Shown: in pieces, positions 34,301-41,521 of the stretch
How positions within the stretch are numbered: the stretch's first letter is position 1
Layout: every line of letters begins with the position of its first letter
Assembly: GCA_018402075.1 (NCBI GenBank)
Contig: JAGYJP010000002.1
Location: 186,001-250,000 of the forward strand
DNA length: 64,000 bases
Direction: 5' to 3'
Origin: Candidatus Nanopelagicales bacterium
GTDB taxonomy: Bacteria; Actinomycetota; Actinomycetes; S36-B12
The notes under the pieces: generated by a model
What the model was told of the DNA's origin: nothing
Database searches by the model: none
What the model saw: only the letters and a program-made list of their open reading frames with translations
Position numbers and translations under genes: made by a program

Positions 34301-35006
34301 TGGCACGTGCTCTGCGCACAACATCTTCGTACTGTGCCCAGTAGGTGGCGAAGTCCATGTCTTGGGCACCCTTGATATTGGGAACCAATAATTGGCGTGA
34401 GCCGTCAGGCTTCGCGATATCAATAGCTAGCCCAAAATTGATCGCACTGTTTTTCGCTACCGCGGGTTTTCCATCCAACTCCGCATAGGAAAAGTTCATG
34501 GCCGGCTGGGATTTAATTGCTTGGACAACTGCATAGCCGATGAGGTGGGTGAATGACACTTTTCCACCACGACCCCGAGTTAAGTGGTTGTTGATCACGG
34601 TGCGATTGTCAAATAACAATTTGACGGGCATGGATCTCACGCTGGTTGCGGTGGGAACGCTAAGGCTCTCTTCCATGTTGACGACAACACGAGCGGCGGG
34701 ACCCTTCAATCGCTCGACATCGGAACTGGGTTGATCGAGAGCTTCCGTGCGAGCCATAACAGTTATGACATCAGCCTCTGCGGCAGCATTTGCTGCCGGC
34801 GGCGACGATGACGCTACTGGGGCAGCATCTGGAGCGTTTGCGTTGACCGATTCGACATGAGGTGCCTGTGCGTCAGCAGGGGAGTAACCCTCGAAGAATT
34901 CCCACCACGCCTGATCTACAGAATTTCGATCAACGAGGAATTGCTGGTAAAGCTCATCAACCAACCAGTCATTGGGGCCAAATTGGTCGGGGGGCTCACT
35001 AGCCAC
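31371..35006 (-). CDS. kgd: Multifunctional 2-oxoglutarate decarboxylase/dehydrogenase
   Basis: A 1211-residue actinobacterial fusion of E2o and E1o. A short N-terminal lipoyl-free docking segment (FGPNDWLVDELYQQFLVD) is followed by a linker rich in Ala/Pro, an E2 acyltransferase domain ending in YDHRIIQGAQSGEFL, and the TPP-dependent E1 domain (GMPHRGRLNVL, GDAAFAGQGVVAETLQLS, YRRRGHNEADDPSLTQP). It oxidises 2-oxoglutarate to succinyl-CoA with lipoyl E2 and Lpd, or decarboxylates it to succinic semialdehyde. I chose GTG 35006 (AGAGGAAG upstream) over the longer open frame. Regulated in relatives by GarA, which is not in this window. Confidence 0.97.
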   Translation of the reverse strand: MASEPPDQFGPNDWLVDELYQQFLVDRNSVDQAWWEFFEGYSPADAQAPHVESVNANAPDAAPVASSSPPAANAAAEADVITVMARTEALDQPSSDVERLKGPAARVVVNMEESLSVPTATSVRSMPVKLLFDNRTVINNHLTRGRGGKVSFTHLIGYAVVQAIKSQPAMNFSYAELDGKPAVAKNSAINFGLAIDIAKPDGSRQLLVPNIKGAQDMDFATYWAQYEDVVRRARANKLTVEDFADTTVSLTNPGTIGTNHSIPRLVVGQGCIVGVGSMEYPAEWQGASEEAIARNAVSKILTLTSTYDHRIIQGAQSGEFLKRIHELLLGQHHFFDNIFRDLRIPYEPIRWAHDVSANHETDLDKNVRVQEVIHAYRVRGHLMADTDPLEYNQRMHPDLDVLSHGLTLWDLDREFATGGFGGKPLMKLRQILGVLRDSYTRTVGIEYMHIQDPVERKWMQDRVEIPHVKPEPEDQLRILRKLNEAEAFESFLQTKYVGQKRFSLEGAESVIPLIDEILAQSADNDILEVAIGMPHRGRLNVLANIAGKSYGQIFKEFEGEYAENSVQGSGDVKYHLGTTGSFVSADGNYTSVYLAANPSHLEAVDPVLEGIVRAKQDLLPSDRRYDILPVLMHGDAAFAGQGVVAETLQLSQLQGYRTGGTIHVVVNNQVGFTTSPRYSRSSVYSTDVARMVQAPIFHVNGDDPEAVIYVSKLAFDFRQAFNKDVVIDLVCYRRRGHNEADDPSLTQPLMYSIIDNKRSVRKHYTESLIGRGDISVDEAEEVLKHFQEQLERVFQETRTSSSADEFTQHAKDILETGQLDLVPQTPSQGVDTSITPDQIDTIIQSQLTLPDGFNVHPRLAPQLQRRAQMVKDDTIDWGMAEAMAVGSLLMEGRTVRLAGQDSRRGTFGHRHMVIVDKETGWQYKPLKQCYRDGGKLYVYDSSLSEFAALGFEYGYSVARPDALVMWEAQFGDFVNGAQTIIDEFISSGEQKWGQRSSVTLLLPHGQEGQGPDHSSGRVERFLQLCAQDNMTVAMPSTPASYFHLLRWQVLGRLSRPLICFTPKSLLRSKYSVSRVGDFTTGVFQPFLPDTTITESTTRRVLICSGKVYYDLLAYREQHKITDTAIVRLERLYPLPGVSLPAMAEQYPEAEIRWVQEEPANQGGWSFIALSVPQMINRAVTCVSRTASSAPAVGTHQRHDEDQKILIESAFS

Positions 35007-35147
35007 GATTCTTCCTCTCACCGGCGACCTTAATGCGGGCTAAGCCTAAGGCTTTTGCAGTTTTTCAGATGCCGTGGGTCTTGCTGTTTCTCCGAGGGTG
35101 GCAGTTGACCACGCGCGCGAGGGCAATTTTTGCGAGAGAGTAGGGCC

Positions 35148-35891
35148 ATGGAAAAAAGGTTGGCGGTCATTACCGGCGGTGCCCAAGGAATTGGATTCGC
35201 AGCTGGGGTTTTGTTGGGCAGAGCTGGTGCAACGGTCGTCCTGTTGGGTCGCACTTCGGAATCTGGTCAGCGCGCTGCTGAACTACTCCAAGCTCAGGGC
35301 TTAGATGCGGTAGGCGACGGTGCTGATGTATCCGATCACCGCGCTATGGAGGCTTTGGCTGAGCGTTTAGGCCCACTGGCTGAGCCCGATATTTTGGTTG
35401 CGAGTGCGGGTGTCATGAGTGATCGGATATCCAAGACCTTACGAACCGATCCTGCCGAGTGGGATCGAGTGTTGGATATCAACCTCACGGGTGTATGGAA
35501 CGCCTTGAGAGTCTTCAGCCCTCCAATGATCGCCCGGAGATCAGGTCGAATCATTTCTGTGTCTGCATGCCTTGGCAGATTCACGGGCCCGGGCACTTCA
35601 GGGGGATTGGCTCCCTACCGGGTGAGCAAGGCAGCCGTGAACGCTTTGACCCGTAACTTTGCCGCTGAAACCGGGTGGGGGGGCCGAGGTGTGCTTGTCG
35701 ACTCCATGTGCCCGAATCACTGCCGGACCAATATGGGCGGTCCACATGCCACTCGTTCAGCCGAGGAAGGAGCAGACACCATCTACTGGTTGGCTACCAC
35801 CGATCTTGCGCAGCGAGCCGAATTAGTTGGCCCCCGGGATTTTCCGTTAACGGGTTTACTGTGGGAGGACCGACAGATAGTCCCTTTCTAG
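35148..35891 (+). CDS. Short-chain dehydrogenase/reductase
   Basis: A 247-residue NAD(P)-binding SDR. Cofactor loop TGGAQGIG, NAG-equivalent VASAGV, catalytic Ser in ISVSACLG, and YRVSK with the Tyr and Lys. The region after SMCPNHCRTNMGG follows FabG-like carbonyl reductases but the substrate loop is distinct. Substrate unknown. ATG 35148 gives the usual MEKRLAVITGG start; there is no clear ribosome binding site. Divergent from kgd. Confidence 0.92.
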   Translation: MEKRLAVITGGAQGIGFAAGVLLGRAGATVVLLGRTSESGQRAAELLQAQGLDAVGDGADVSDHRAMEALAERLGPLAEPDILVASAGVMSDRISKTLRTDPAEWDRVLDINLTGVWNALRVFSPPMIARRSGRIISVSACLGRFTGPGTSGGLAPYRVSKAAVNALTRNFAAETGWGGRGVLVDSMCPNHCRTNMGGPHATRSAEEGADTIYWLATTDLAQRAELVGPRDFPLTGLLWEDRQIVPF

Positions 35892-36047
35892 GAGTCCCGT
35901 TCTAGGAGGAGGTTTCTCCATCTTGAAAGCCGGATTTTCATTGTGAGGTCGATTGTGCTTATCCTTGGGGAGCACATCACAACGGGGATGCCGCTGAAAC
36001 GCTTCGCGTTGTGGACGGTTCAATTTACTTTATGAGGGAGTTTTCTT

Positions 36048-37484
36048 ATGCGGTCAGGCCTGCGAGCAGTAGCTCTGGCTGCCGCAGGGGCTCTTGTGAT
36101 CAGTCTTATCCCTTCTGGGGCGAGTGCTCGTGATCTCCGCAGTGACCTGACGGCGCCTTCTGCGCCAATTTCGATTGCATCTATCACGCCAGAAATTGCC
36201 AGCGTGTTGCCAGGGCCTACCCAAGAGTCGTTGATCGTGAATTACCGTCCACTCAGCCCTGAAGTTTTTGGTATTACTGCTCCCTCCATTATTTCGTATG
36301 AACTCTCCCTGGACTCGCTGACGTGGTGGGCATGTGATCAGCCGAGTGAATCGGAAATCGCCGCTGCCTTTGCATCGTGCAATCTGTCGAACCTAAGACC
36401 GCTCCGAACATATGGTGTCTACTTGCGTGCAGTCGAAAAGAATCCCACGTCAACAGGAGAGTTGACAGCAACAGGGATGTCTGCGGTAGCCGGACCAGCA
36501 ATCGGAACTACGAAAATTCCACAAAGCCTCGATCCCGACAAGCCGGCAAAGTTGCCTGCGCCCAGAGCAATTGTTTCGGCTAGCTTGAATGCAGGGAGCA
36601 ATTCACTCGGGATCGACACGACCAAACGTTCTGTGGGTGTCGGAGCACTCCCCAAAATTACTTTTTCACGAAGTATTCCCAACAAGGCATCAGTCGAACG
36701 GCATCTTGTTGTTTCCGCTCAAGTCGGAGGCGGTGTGATTAAGCCTGTTGCGGGTGCATGGGGTTGGGTGAGTGATCGCTCTGCAGTTTTTCGGCCTAAG
36801 GACTACTGGCCGGGAAACGCCACCATTCGAATTGTGTCAGATTTGAATCGTGTCGTATTGGGCAAATCTGGAGCTACCTCACTTGTGGGTTCAAAGAATT
36901 TAAATAAGACCTACCAATTCACCACAGCGCGTAAATTCATTGCGAAAGTAGATGGCGTCACTAAGAAGATGAAAGTTTTCATTAATGATAAGCAGGTCAA
37001 TACATTCCCTGTGTCGCTTGGAAAAAAAGGTTGGGAGACCCGTAATGGCACAAAGGTGGTGAGCACTTCCAAGGAACCTAACAAGATTTATCGAAGTGAG
37101 TCTCTTGGTTTGACTGCGCCAGAGGATCAATATGAATTGGAAGCTCCGTGGAACACCAGGCTGACCCCCACAGGAGAATTCATTCACGCGGCACCATGGG
37201 CGTACAGTCGCCTGGGCAGGTACAACGGTTCACATGGCTGTACAAATATGTTTGAAGTCGATGCTGAATGGTTTTATAAGAACACCATCCCAGGCGATGT
37301 TGTGTACTTCACCAATACTGGCGGAGACATGATGGAACCATGGAATGGTCCGGGAGGCCTATGGAATATCCCGTGGGCAAAATGGATCAAGAAGTCTGCT
37401 CTCGCGAGTGGAACCAACTCCGTTGTTACCGATTCCAATGCAGGAACAGGATCACTCCAAAGTGCTCGTCCAGCTAGTGCCTAA
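36048..37484 (+). CDS. Secreted L,D-transpeptidase
   Basis: A 478-residue cell-wall enzyme that forms 3-3 cross-links in peptidoglycan. The signal peptide ends near ASA (residue 27). A fibronectin/Ig-like region (about 30-150), a second Ig-like domain (SVGVGALPKITFSRSIPNKASVERHL...), and a C-terminal YkuD domain follow. The active site is GSHGCTNM, with the catalytic Cys. The linear order (Ig plus YkuD) matches mycobacterial LdtMt2-type proteins. GGGAG lies 8 nt before the ATG. The tail after the catalytic domain is Ser/Ala-rich. 156 nt of upstream sequence (35892-36047) carries no other gene. Confidence 0.92.
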   Translation: MRSGLRAVALAAAGALVISLIPSGASARDLRSDLTAPSAPISIASITPEIASVLPGPTQESLIVNYRPLSPEVFGITAPSIISYELSLDSLTWWACDQPSESEIAAAFASCNLSNLRPLRTYGVYLRAVEKNPTSTGELTATGMSAVAGPAIGTTKIPQSLDPDKPAKLPAPRAIVSASLNAGSNSLGIDTTKRSVGVGALPKITFSRSIPNKASVERHLVVSAQVGGGVIKPVAGAWGWVSDRSAVFRPKDYWPGNATIRIVSDLNRVVLGKSGATSLVGSKNLNKTYQFTTARKFIAKVDGVTKKMKVFINDKQVNTFPVSLGKKGWETRNGTKVVSTSKEPNKIYRSESLGLTAPEDQYELEAPWNTRLTPTGEFIHAAPWAYSRLGRYNGSHGCTNMFEVDAEWFYKNTIPGDVVYFTNTGGDMMEPWNGPGGLWNIPWAKWIKKSALASGTNSVVTDSNAGTGSLQSARPASA

Positions 37485-37492
37485 GCGGCTAC

Positions 37493-37555
37493 GTGTCTGA
37501 TTCACACATGTCTGATTCACACATGTCTGATTCACACATGTCAGACTCACATGTG
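37493..37555 (+). repeat. 15-bp tandem repeat carrying four consecutive in-frame starts
   Basis: Four tandem 15-bp units, each encoding (V/M)SDSH: the first begins with GTG, the next three with ATG, and another GTG follows at the fifth position. The first three units are identical apart from the GTG/ATG base; the fourth has several substitutions. Any of the five codons could initiate the thioesterase gene; copy-number changes stay in frame. Confidence 0.95.
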
Positions 37556-38344
37556 TCTTCGAGTCAGTGGACGGTACCTGAAGGTTGGCGCCAGGGTAGG
37601 GGAGCTTGGGGTGGTTACACAATCGCCGCTATGGCTGCTCGAGTCCAGGAACTCGAGGATCCCAAGCGATCACTCCGTACTCTTTCAGCTCAGATTTTGG
37701 AACCTGTGACGGTGGGCAGCTATCTCATGGAGGCCCAATGTTTGCGGGAAGGCTCAGCAATGTCTACGTGGAGCGTTACCGTTACTCGACCACATGATCA
37801 AGTACTCGTTGCCCAAGCGCAGGTGATTACCGGTACTGCGCGACAGGTGGCCACGAGTCCTGACCTCAGCGTTTGGGGTACAGCCAAAATTCCGGAGGTC
37901 ACCCCACCTGATGCGACCTCGATTGTGCCAGTTGGTCCACCATTTGCACCGGAGTTCACAACGCAACTTGAGTTCCGCCCAATTTCTCCGCTGCCGACTG
38001 CTGGCAATGTGGCAACATCTTTGGGGTGGATCCGCTTGCCTTCATCCACCACGGTGGGTGAGCACTGGAGTGCTGCCGAACTCATGGGAATCATCGATGG
38101 CTGGTGGCCAGCCTCATACACGCTCATGGAATTCATGCACCCCATGGCTACTGTCTCGTTTAGTGTCCACTTGCTGATTGACCCGCTCACAATTGCTTCG
38201 GTGCGTGGGGAGCGTGCGCCTTTGCTCCATGAGGCATCGGTGAGTTCAGCATTTGGCGGTTTCACGAGTGAACTCCGAAGACTCTGGACATCTGATGGAC
38301 GCCTGGTTGCTGAGAATCTTCAGTCGATTGTCGTCATTAAATAA
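37493..38344 (+). CDS. Acyl-CoA thioesterase-like protein
   Basis: A protein of up to 283 residues with two hotdog halves of the TesB/4HBT_3 type. It has WRQGRGAWGGYTIAAMAARVQE (the N-terminal hotdog helix), LRTLSAQILEPVTVGSYLMEAQ, and in the second half WSAAELMGIIDGWWPASY and ATVSFSVHLL. Substrate unknown. The start is ambiguous because the first ~20 residues are SDSH repeats (see repeat); conserved sequence begins at SSQWTVPEGWRQG. It lies 8 nt after the L,D-transpeptidase gene with no clear ribosome binding site. Confidence 0.82.
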   Translation: MSDSHMSDSHMSDSHMSDSHVSSSQWTVPEGWRQGRGAWGGYTIAAMAARVQELEDPKRSLRTLSAQILEPVTVGSYLMEAQCLREGSAMSTWSVTVTRPHDQVLVAQAQVITGTARQVATSPDLSVWGTAKIPEVTPPDATSIVPVGPPFAPEFTTQLEFRPISPLPTAGNVATSLGWIRLPSSTTVGEHWSAAELMGIIDGWWPASYTLMEFMHPMATVSFSVHLLIDPLTIASVRGERAPLLHEASVSSAFGGFTSELRRLWTSDGRLVAENLQSIVVIK

Positions 38345-38371
38345 TTTTTTGTTGAACAGGAATCGGAAAAG

Positions 38372-38959
38372 TTAATTTCCCCATTCGACGGTTTTGCTAT
38401 TTTTTAGGATCTTTTCCACGTAGTTTTCGGTTTCTGGGAAAGGTGGCACCCCGCCATATTTTCGCACTGAACCAAAACCGGCGTTGTAGGCGGCGAGCGT
38501 ATTGTGAAGCCTCTTACCGGCTACTTCGGCAACTAATTTTCGGTTAACGCAATTGAGGGCTGCCGCACTGTGAATGGCATCGACGGGATTCCATACGTCT
38601 GCTTTTCCATCACCATCAGCATCGATCCCGTATTGCTCCCACGTGGGTGGCATGAATTGCGCAATTCCTTGGGCGCCAGCATGGCTTACCGCATTTGGCT
38701 CCCAGCCACTCTCCGCATGTAGTTGGGCAGCAAAAATATTAATAGGAATTGCCGGACACCTTTGAGACGCATCCTGAATGAGGTCGACGTATTCAGCAGG
38801 GACTGTGACAGGAGCACCAAGAAATTCCTCCCGCATATTGCGAGGTAGGCGATCAGCAACAACTGCAAGAACGCCAACCACGATTGCAATGACAATGGCT
38901 AGGACAACGAGAGACCGCACCCGCTGGGGTGACTGAGTCCTGGACACAATCCCCACCAT
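38372..38959 (-). CDS. Membrane-anchored lytic transglycosylase
   Basis: A 195-residue peptidoglycan-cleaving enzyme. One N-terminal transmembrane helix (LVVLAIVIAIVVGVLAVVA), then an SLT domain: catalytic Glu in LHAESGW, AVSHAGAQGIAQFMPPTWEQYG, ADVWNPVDAIHSAA and LAAYNAGFGSVRKYGG. It should act on the outer side of the membrane. Convergent with the thioesterase gene; divergent from the GTPase gene 75 nt away. Confidence 0.93.
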   Translation of the reverse strand: MVGIVSRTQSPQRVRSLVVLAIVIAIVVGVLAVVADRLPRNMREEFLGAPVTVPAEYVDLIQDASQRCPAIPINIFAAQLHAESGWEPNAVSHAGAQGIAQFMPPTWEQYGIDADGDGKADVWNPVDAIHSAAALNCVNRKLVAEVAGKRLHNTLAAYNAGFGSVRKYGGVPPFPETENYVEKILKNSKTVEWGN

Positions 38960-39021
38960 AACCCGAACCTGTGTGAAGTTCTGTGAGCAGGTTTAGTCGA
39001 GTTGGTCACCGATCACCGCTG

Positions 39022-39027
39022 TAGAGT
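39022..39027 (+). promoter_or_regulatory. -10 box of GTPase gene (leaderless)
   Basis: TAGAGT ends 6 nt before the ATG at 39034. Confidence 0.5.
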
Positions 39028-39033
39028 CAGAGC

Positions 39034-40185
39034 ATGCCTGATCAGGCTTCCAGTAAGGAGCTGCTCCCCGAGAGTGTTGTTCAGTTATTTCATAAAGAGT
39101 TCGCCGATGCCTATCAGGAAATTGGCCGATTCAATCTCGCCGTATTTGGCAAAACCGGTAGCGGGAAGTCCACCCTGATAAACGCCGTCTTCGGGCAAGA
39201 CATCGCACCTACGGGTATTGGCAAACCTGTAACAAAAGGCATGAACTATTACCTTCATTCCAATGGATTTTTGGGGGTCTTTGATTCGGAAGGCTTTGAA
39301 ACAGGAACGTCAGGTGATTCCATTCTTTCTGGGTTAGAACGAATTGTGAGCGCCAAGAATTCTGAGCCAATCGATCAACGAATTCACGCTGTGTGGTACG
39401 TGGTGAGGTGGTCTGATCGAAGGTTCGAGAATGCCCAGGCAGAATTCATCAGGGCACTTCGCGCAATGGGTTTACCGGTCCTGATCGTGATGACCCAAGT
39501 TCCGGCGCTAGAGAAGCACAATGACATTGTGATTCATCCAGAGGCCGTTGAATTTTCTGAATACATCTCTTCGATTGGCCTTCCCACTCAAGTGGACGGA
39601 GACATCTATTTGACGAATGCCCTGCCTGATCCATTCACTCAATCGGTTGTGTTCGGTTTAGTGGAATTGGTGGCAGCCACACATCAGGTAATTCCCGAGG
39701 CTGTAGCGAATGCGCTCACGGCAGCGCAACAGGTGGATGTGCGTCAAAAAAAAGAGGCCGCCGCCGCGGTCATTAAGCAGGCGGCGCTAGTAGCGGGCGG
39801 AATTGGCGCCGTGCCTATCCCTATTGCAGATGCTGCATTGCTGGTTCCTCATCAAGTCGCCATGATTGCCCGAATCACCGCGATTTATGGATTGCCCCAA
39901 TCCAAAGTGCGCGCCTTAAGCATTGCGGGCGCAGCAATACTTACGGGGGGAGCGACCCAAGCTGGGCGCTATGCCGTCACTCAGATGCTGAGATTTGTGC
40001 CAGGAGGTCAGATAGCAGGCTCGGCCATTTCCGCGACGGTAGCTGCTTCCCTCACGCGAGCCATCGGGATCGCATGGTCTCGGGTGTGTGAATATACATT
40101 AACTCTCTCACCAACTGATCAAACAGAATTTCTCCATGAGCGGGTAAAAGATCAATTTCTTACGTACCTCGCCAAGAATCGGTAA
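39034..40185 (+). CDS. Era/dynamin-like GTPase with DUF697 membrane domain
   Basis: A 383-residue protein. The N-terminal G domain has P-loop FGKTGSGKSTLINAVFG, a switch-II DSEGFE (in place of DTPG) and a probable G4 in MTQVPALEKH. The C-terminal half (about 240-360) is the DUF697 region with hydrophobic helices (VAGGIGAVPIPIADAALLVPHQVAMIARI) that insert into the membrane. Related proteins are YcjF and interferon-inducible-like GTPases; function unknown. Followed by a small membrane protein and PAC2 on the same strand. Confidence 0.88.
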   Translation: MPDQASSKELLPESVVQLFHKEFADAYQEIGRFNLAVFGKTGSGKSTLINAVFGQDIAPTGIGKPVTKGMNYYLHSNGFLGVFDSEGFETGTSGDSILSGLERIVSAKNSEPIDQRIHAVWYVVRWSDRRFENAQAEFIRALRAMGLPVLIVMTQVPALEKHNDIVIHPEAVEFSEYISSIGLPTQVDGDIYLTNALPDPFTQSVVFGLVELVAATHQVIPEAVANALTAAQQVDVRQKKEAAAAVIKQAALVAGGIGAVPIPIADAALLVPHQVAMIARITAIYGLPQSKVRALSIAGAAILTGGATQAGRYAVTQMLRFVPGGQIAGSAISATVAASLTRAIGIAWSRVCEYTLTLSPTDQTEFLHERVKDQFLTYLAKNR

Positions 40186-40213
40186 TCACCAAACGGGCGT
40201 GACGGCTTCTTGT

Positions 40214-40219
40214 TACCTT
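40214..40219 (+). promoter_or_regulatory. -10 box of gene at 40226 (leaderless)
   Basis: TACCTT ends 6 nt before the ATG at 40226. Confidence 0.5.
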
Positions 40220-40225
40220 TAGGGC

Positions 40226-40504
40226 ATGAAACGTATCTTCCTGCTTGTGGCTTTTGTTGGTGCCGCTATTTCAGGTTTTTTATGGTGGAAGCGTCGTGAG
40301 GTGGAGCGAGCTGAATCGGTGACACGTGATCCCTGGCCAAGCGTTGTGGCCGAGACCAAGGCTGCGGCGCCTCAACCGGCCGCTCCTGTTTCTGCAATCT
40401 CCGCTCAACAGCCCGAACCCACCCAAAAACCCGAAGCGAAGAAGGTGGCCAAAAAGGCGGTCAAGAAGGCCACAAAAAAAGTTGACGCAGATCCCACTTC
40501 ATGA
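40226..40504 (+). CDS. Small single-pass membrane protein with Lys/Ala tail
   Basis: A 92-residue protein. The N terminus has one transmembrane helix (IFLLVAFVGAAISGFLWW) followed by basic KRREVERAE, a Pro/Ala/Gln-rich middle, and a C-terminal histone-like KKVAKKAVKKATKK run. Short anchors of this type with a DLLL-x-WK-type start are common in actinomycetes, but I know no function. The basic tail could bind nucleic acid or acidic lipid; that is inference. Probably leaderless. Confidence 0.75.
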   Translation: MKRIFLLVAFVGAAISGFLWWKRREVERAESVTRDPWPSVVAETKAAAPQPAAPVSAISAQQPEPTQKPEAKKVAKKAVKKATKKVDADPTS

Positions 40505-40571
40505 TTTCGCCTTCCGCGAATTGAGGGTAACCGGTTGGGTGTCTTTGTGACCTTCGTGCTTAAGTGCTCCT

Positions 40572-41498
40572 ATGCGCGATTCACGTGACCTTCTAAGTGA
40601 ACATCGTGATGTTCACTTCGCGTCCCCGCCAACCCTCGTGCATGCATTCAGCGGATTTGTTGATGCAGGCAGTGGTGTGAGACTTCTCTCCGAGCATATT
40701 CTCGAGTCATGTGATCACTCGCTGGTGGCATCTTTTGATATTGACGAACTCATTGATTACCGTGCAAGGCGTCCCCGAATGCAATTTGTGGTGGATCACT
40801 TTTCTTCGGTGGACATGCCACGGATTTCCCTCCACGATGTTATCGATGCGCACGGAAAGCATTTTCTCTTGTTGGTTGGTCCCGAGCCGGATTATCAGTG
40901 GAATCGTTTTATCGCTGCCGTCGAATTAATCGTGGAAAAGTACGGTGTGACTCACGCAGTGGGATTGTCGGCGATTCCTTGGCCCATGCCGCATACGCGG
41001 CCTCTGGGGTTGACCGTGCACGGTAATGATCGTGAGCTGCTCTTTGGGGCTGGTTCGGTCATCGGTGAAATTGAGGTCCCCGGCCATGTAGGGGCAATGC
41101 TGGAACTGCGCCTTGGAGAAGTCGGGGTGAAGTCAATTGGAATCACGGCTCAAGTCCCACACTATTTGGCACAATTTGAATTCCCGCAGGGTGCATTAGC
41201 CCTACTCGATGGACTCCTTGCCGGGCCGGACATTGTCATTCCTCGGGGTGATCTGCCAGAGCACGCCACTCGAACTCTTGACAACATTGCAGAGCAGCTG
41301 GAAGGTAATGAAGATTTCGCTGCCGTCGTCACGGCCCTTGAATCACAGTATGACCAAATTGCGGCTGCTTTGACCGCAGGTGCAGGTGGGTTGGCAGATT
41401 CCGAAATACCGACGGCGGATCAAATTGCGGCACAGGTGGAAGCATTTCTCGCTGAAGTGGAATCCGTGCAGGACCCAGATAAGGATTCAGATACCTGA
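40572..41498 (+). CDS. PAC2 family (proteasome assembly chaperone-like) protein
   Basis: A 308-residue protein of the actinobacterial PAC2 family. It has VHAFSGFVDAGSGVRLLSEHIL, SFDIDELIDYRARRPRM, LLLVGPEPDYQWNRF, VGLSAIPWPMPHTRP and VGITAQVPHYLAQFEFP-like segments, all in the expected order. The family shares its fold with archaeal/eukaryotic proteasome assembly factors; its bacterial role is not settled. A Gln/Ala-rich acidic tail closes the protein. No proteasome gene is in the window. Spaced 67 nt from the previous gene. Confidence 0.9.
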   Translation: MRDSRDLLSEHRDVHFASPPTLVHAFSGFVDAGSGVRLLSEHILESCDHSLVASFDIDELIDYRARRPRMQFVVDHFSSVDMPRISLHDVIDAHGKHFLLLVGPEPDYQWNRFIAAVELIVEKYGVTHAVGLSAIPWPMPHTRPLGLTVHGNDRELLFGAGSVIGEIEVPGHVGAMLELRLGEVGVKSIGITAQVPHYLAQFEFPQGALALLDGLLAGPDIVIPRGDLPEHATRTLDNIAEQLEGNEDFAAVVTALESQYDQIAAALTAGAGGLADSEIPTADQIAAQVEAFLAEVESVQDPDKDSDT

Positions 41499-41521
41499 TC
41501 GGGTGACTGTCTGACTGATCC

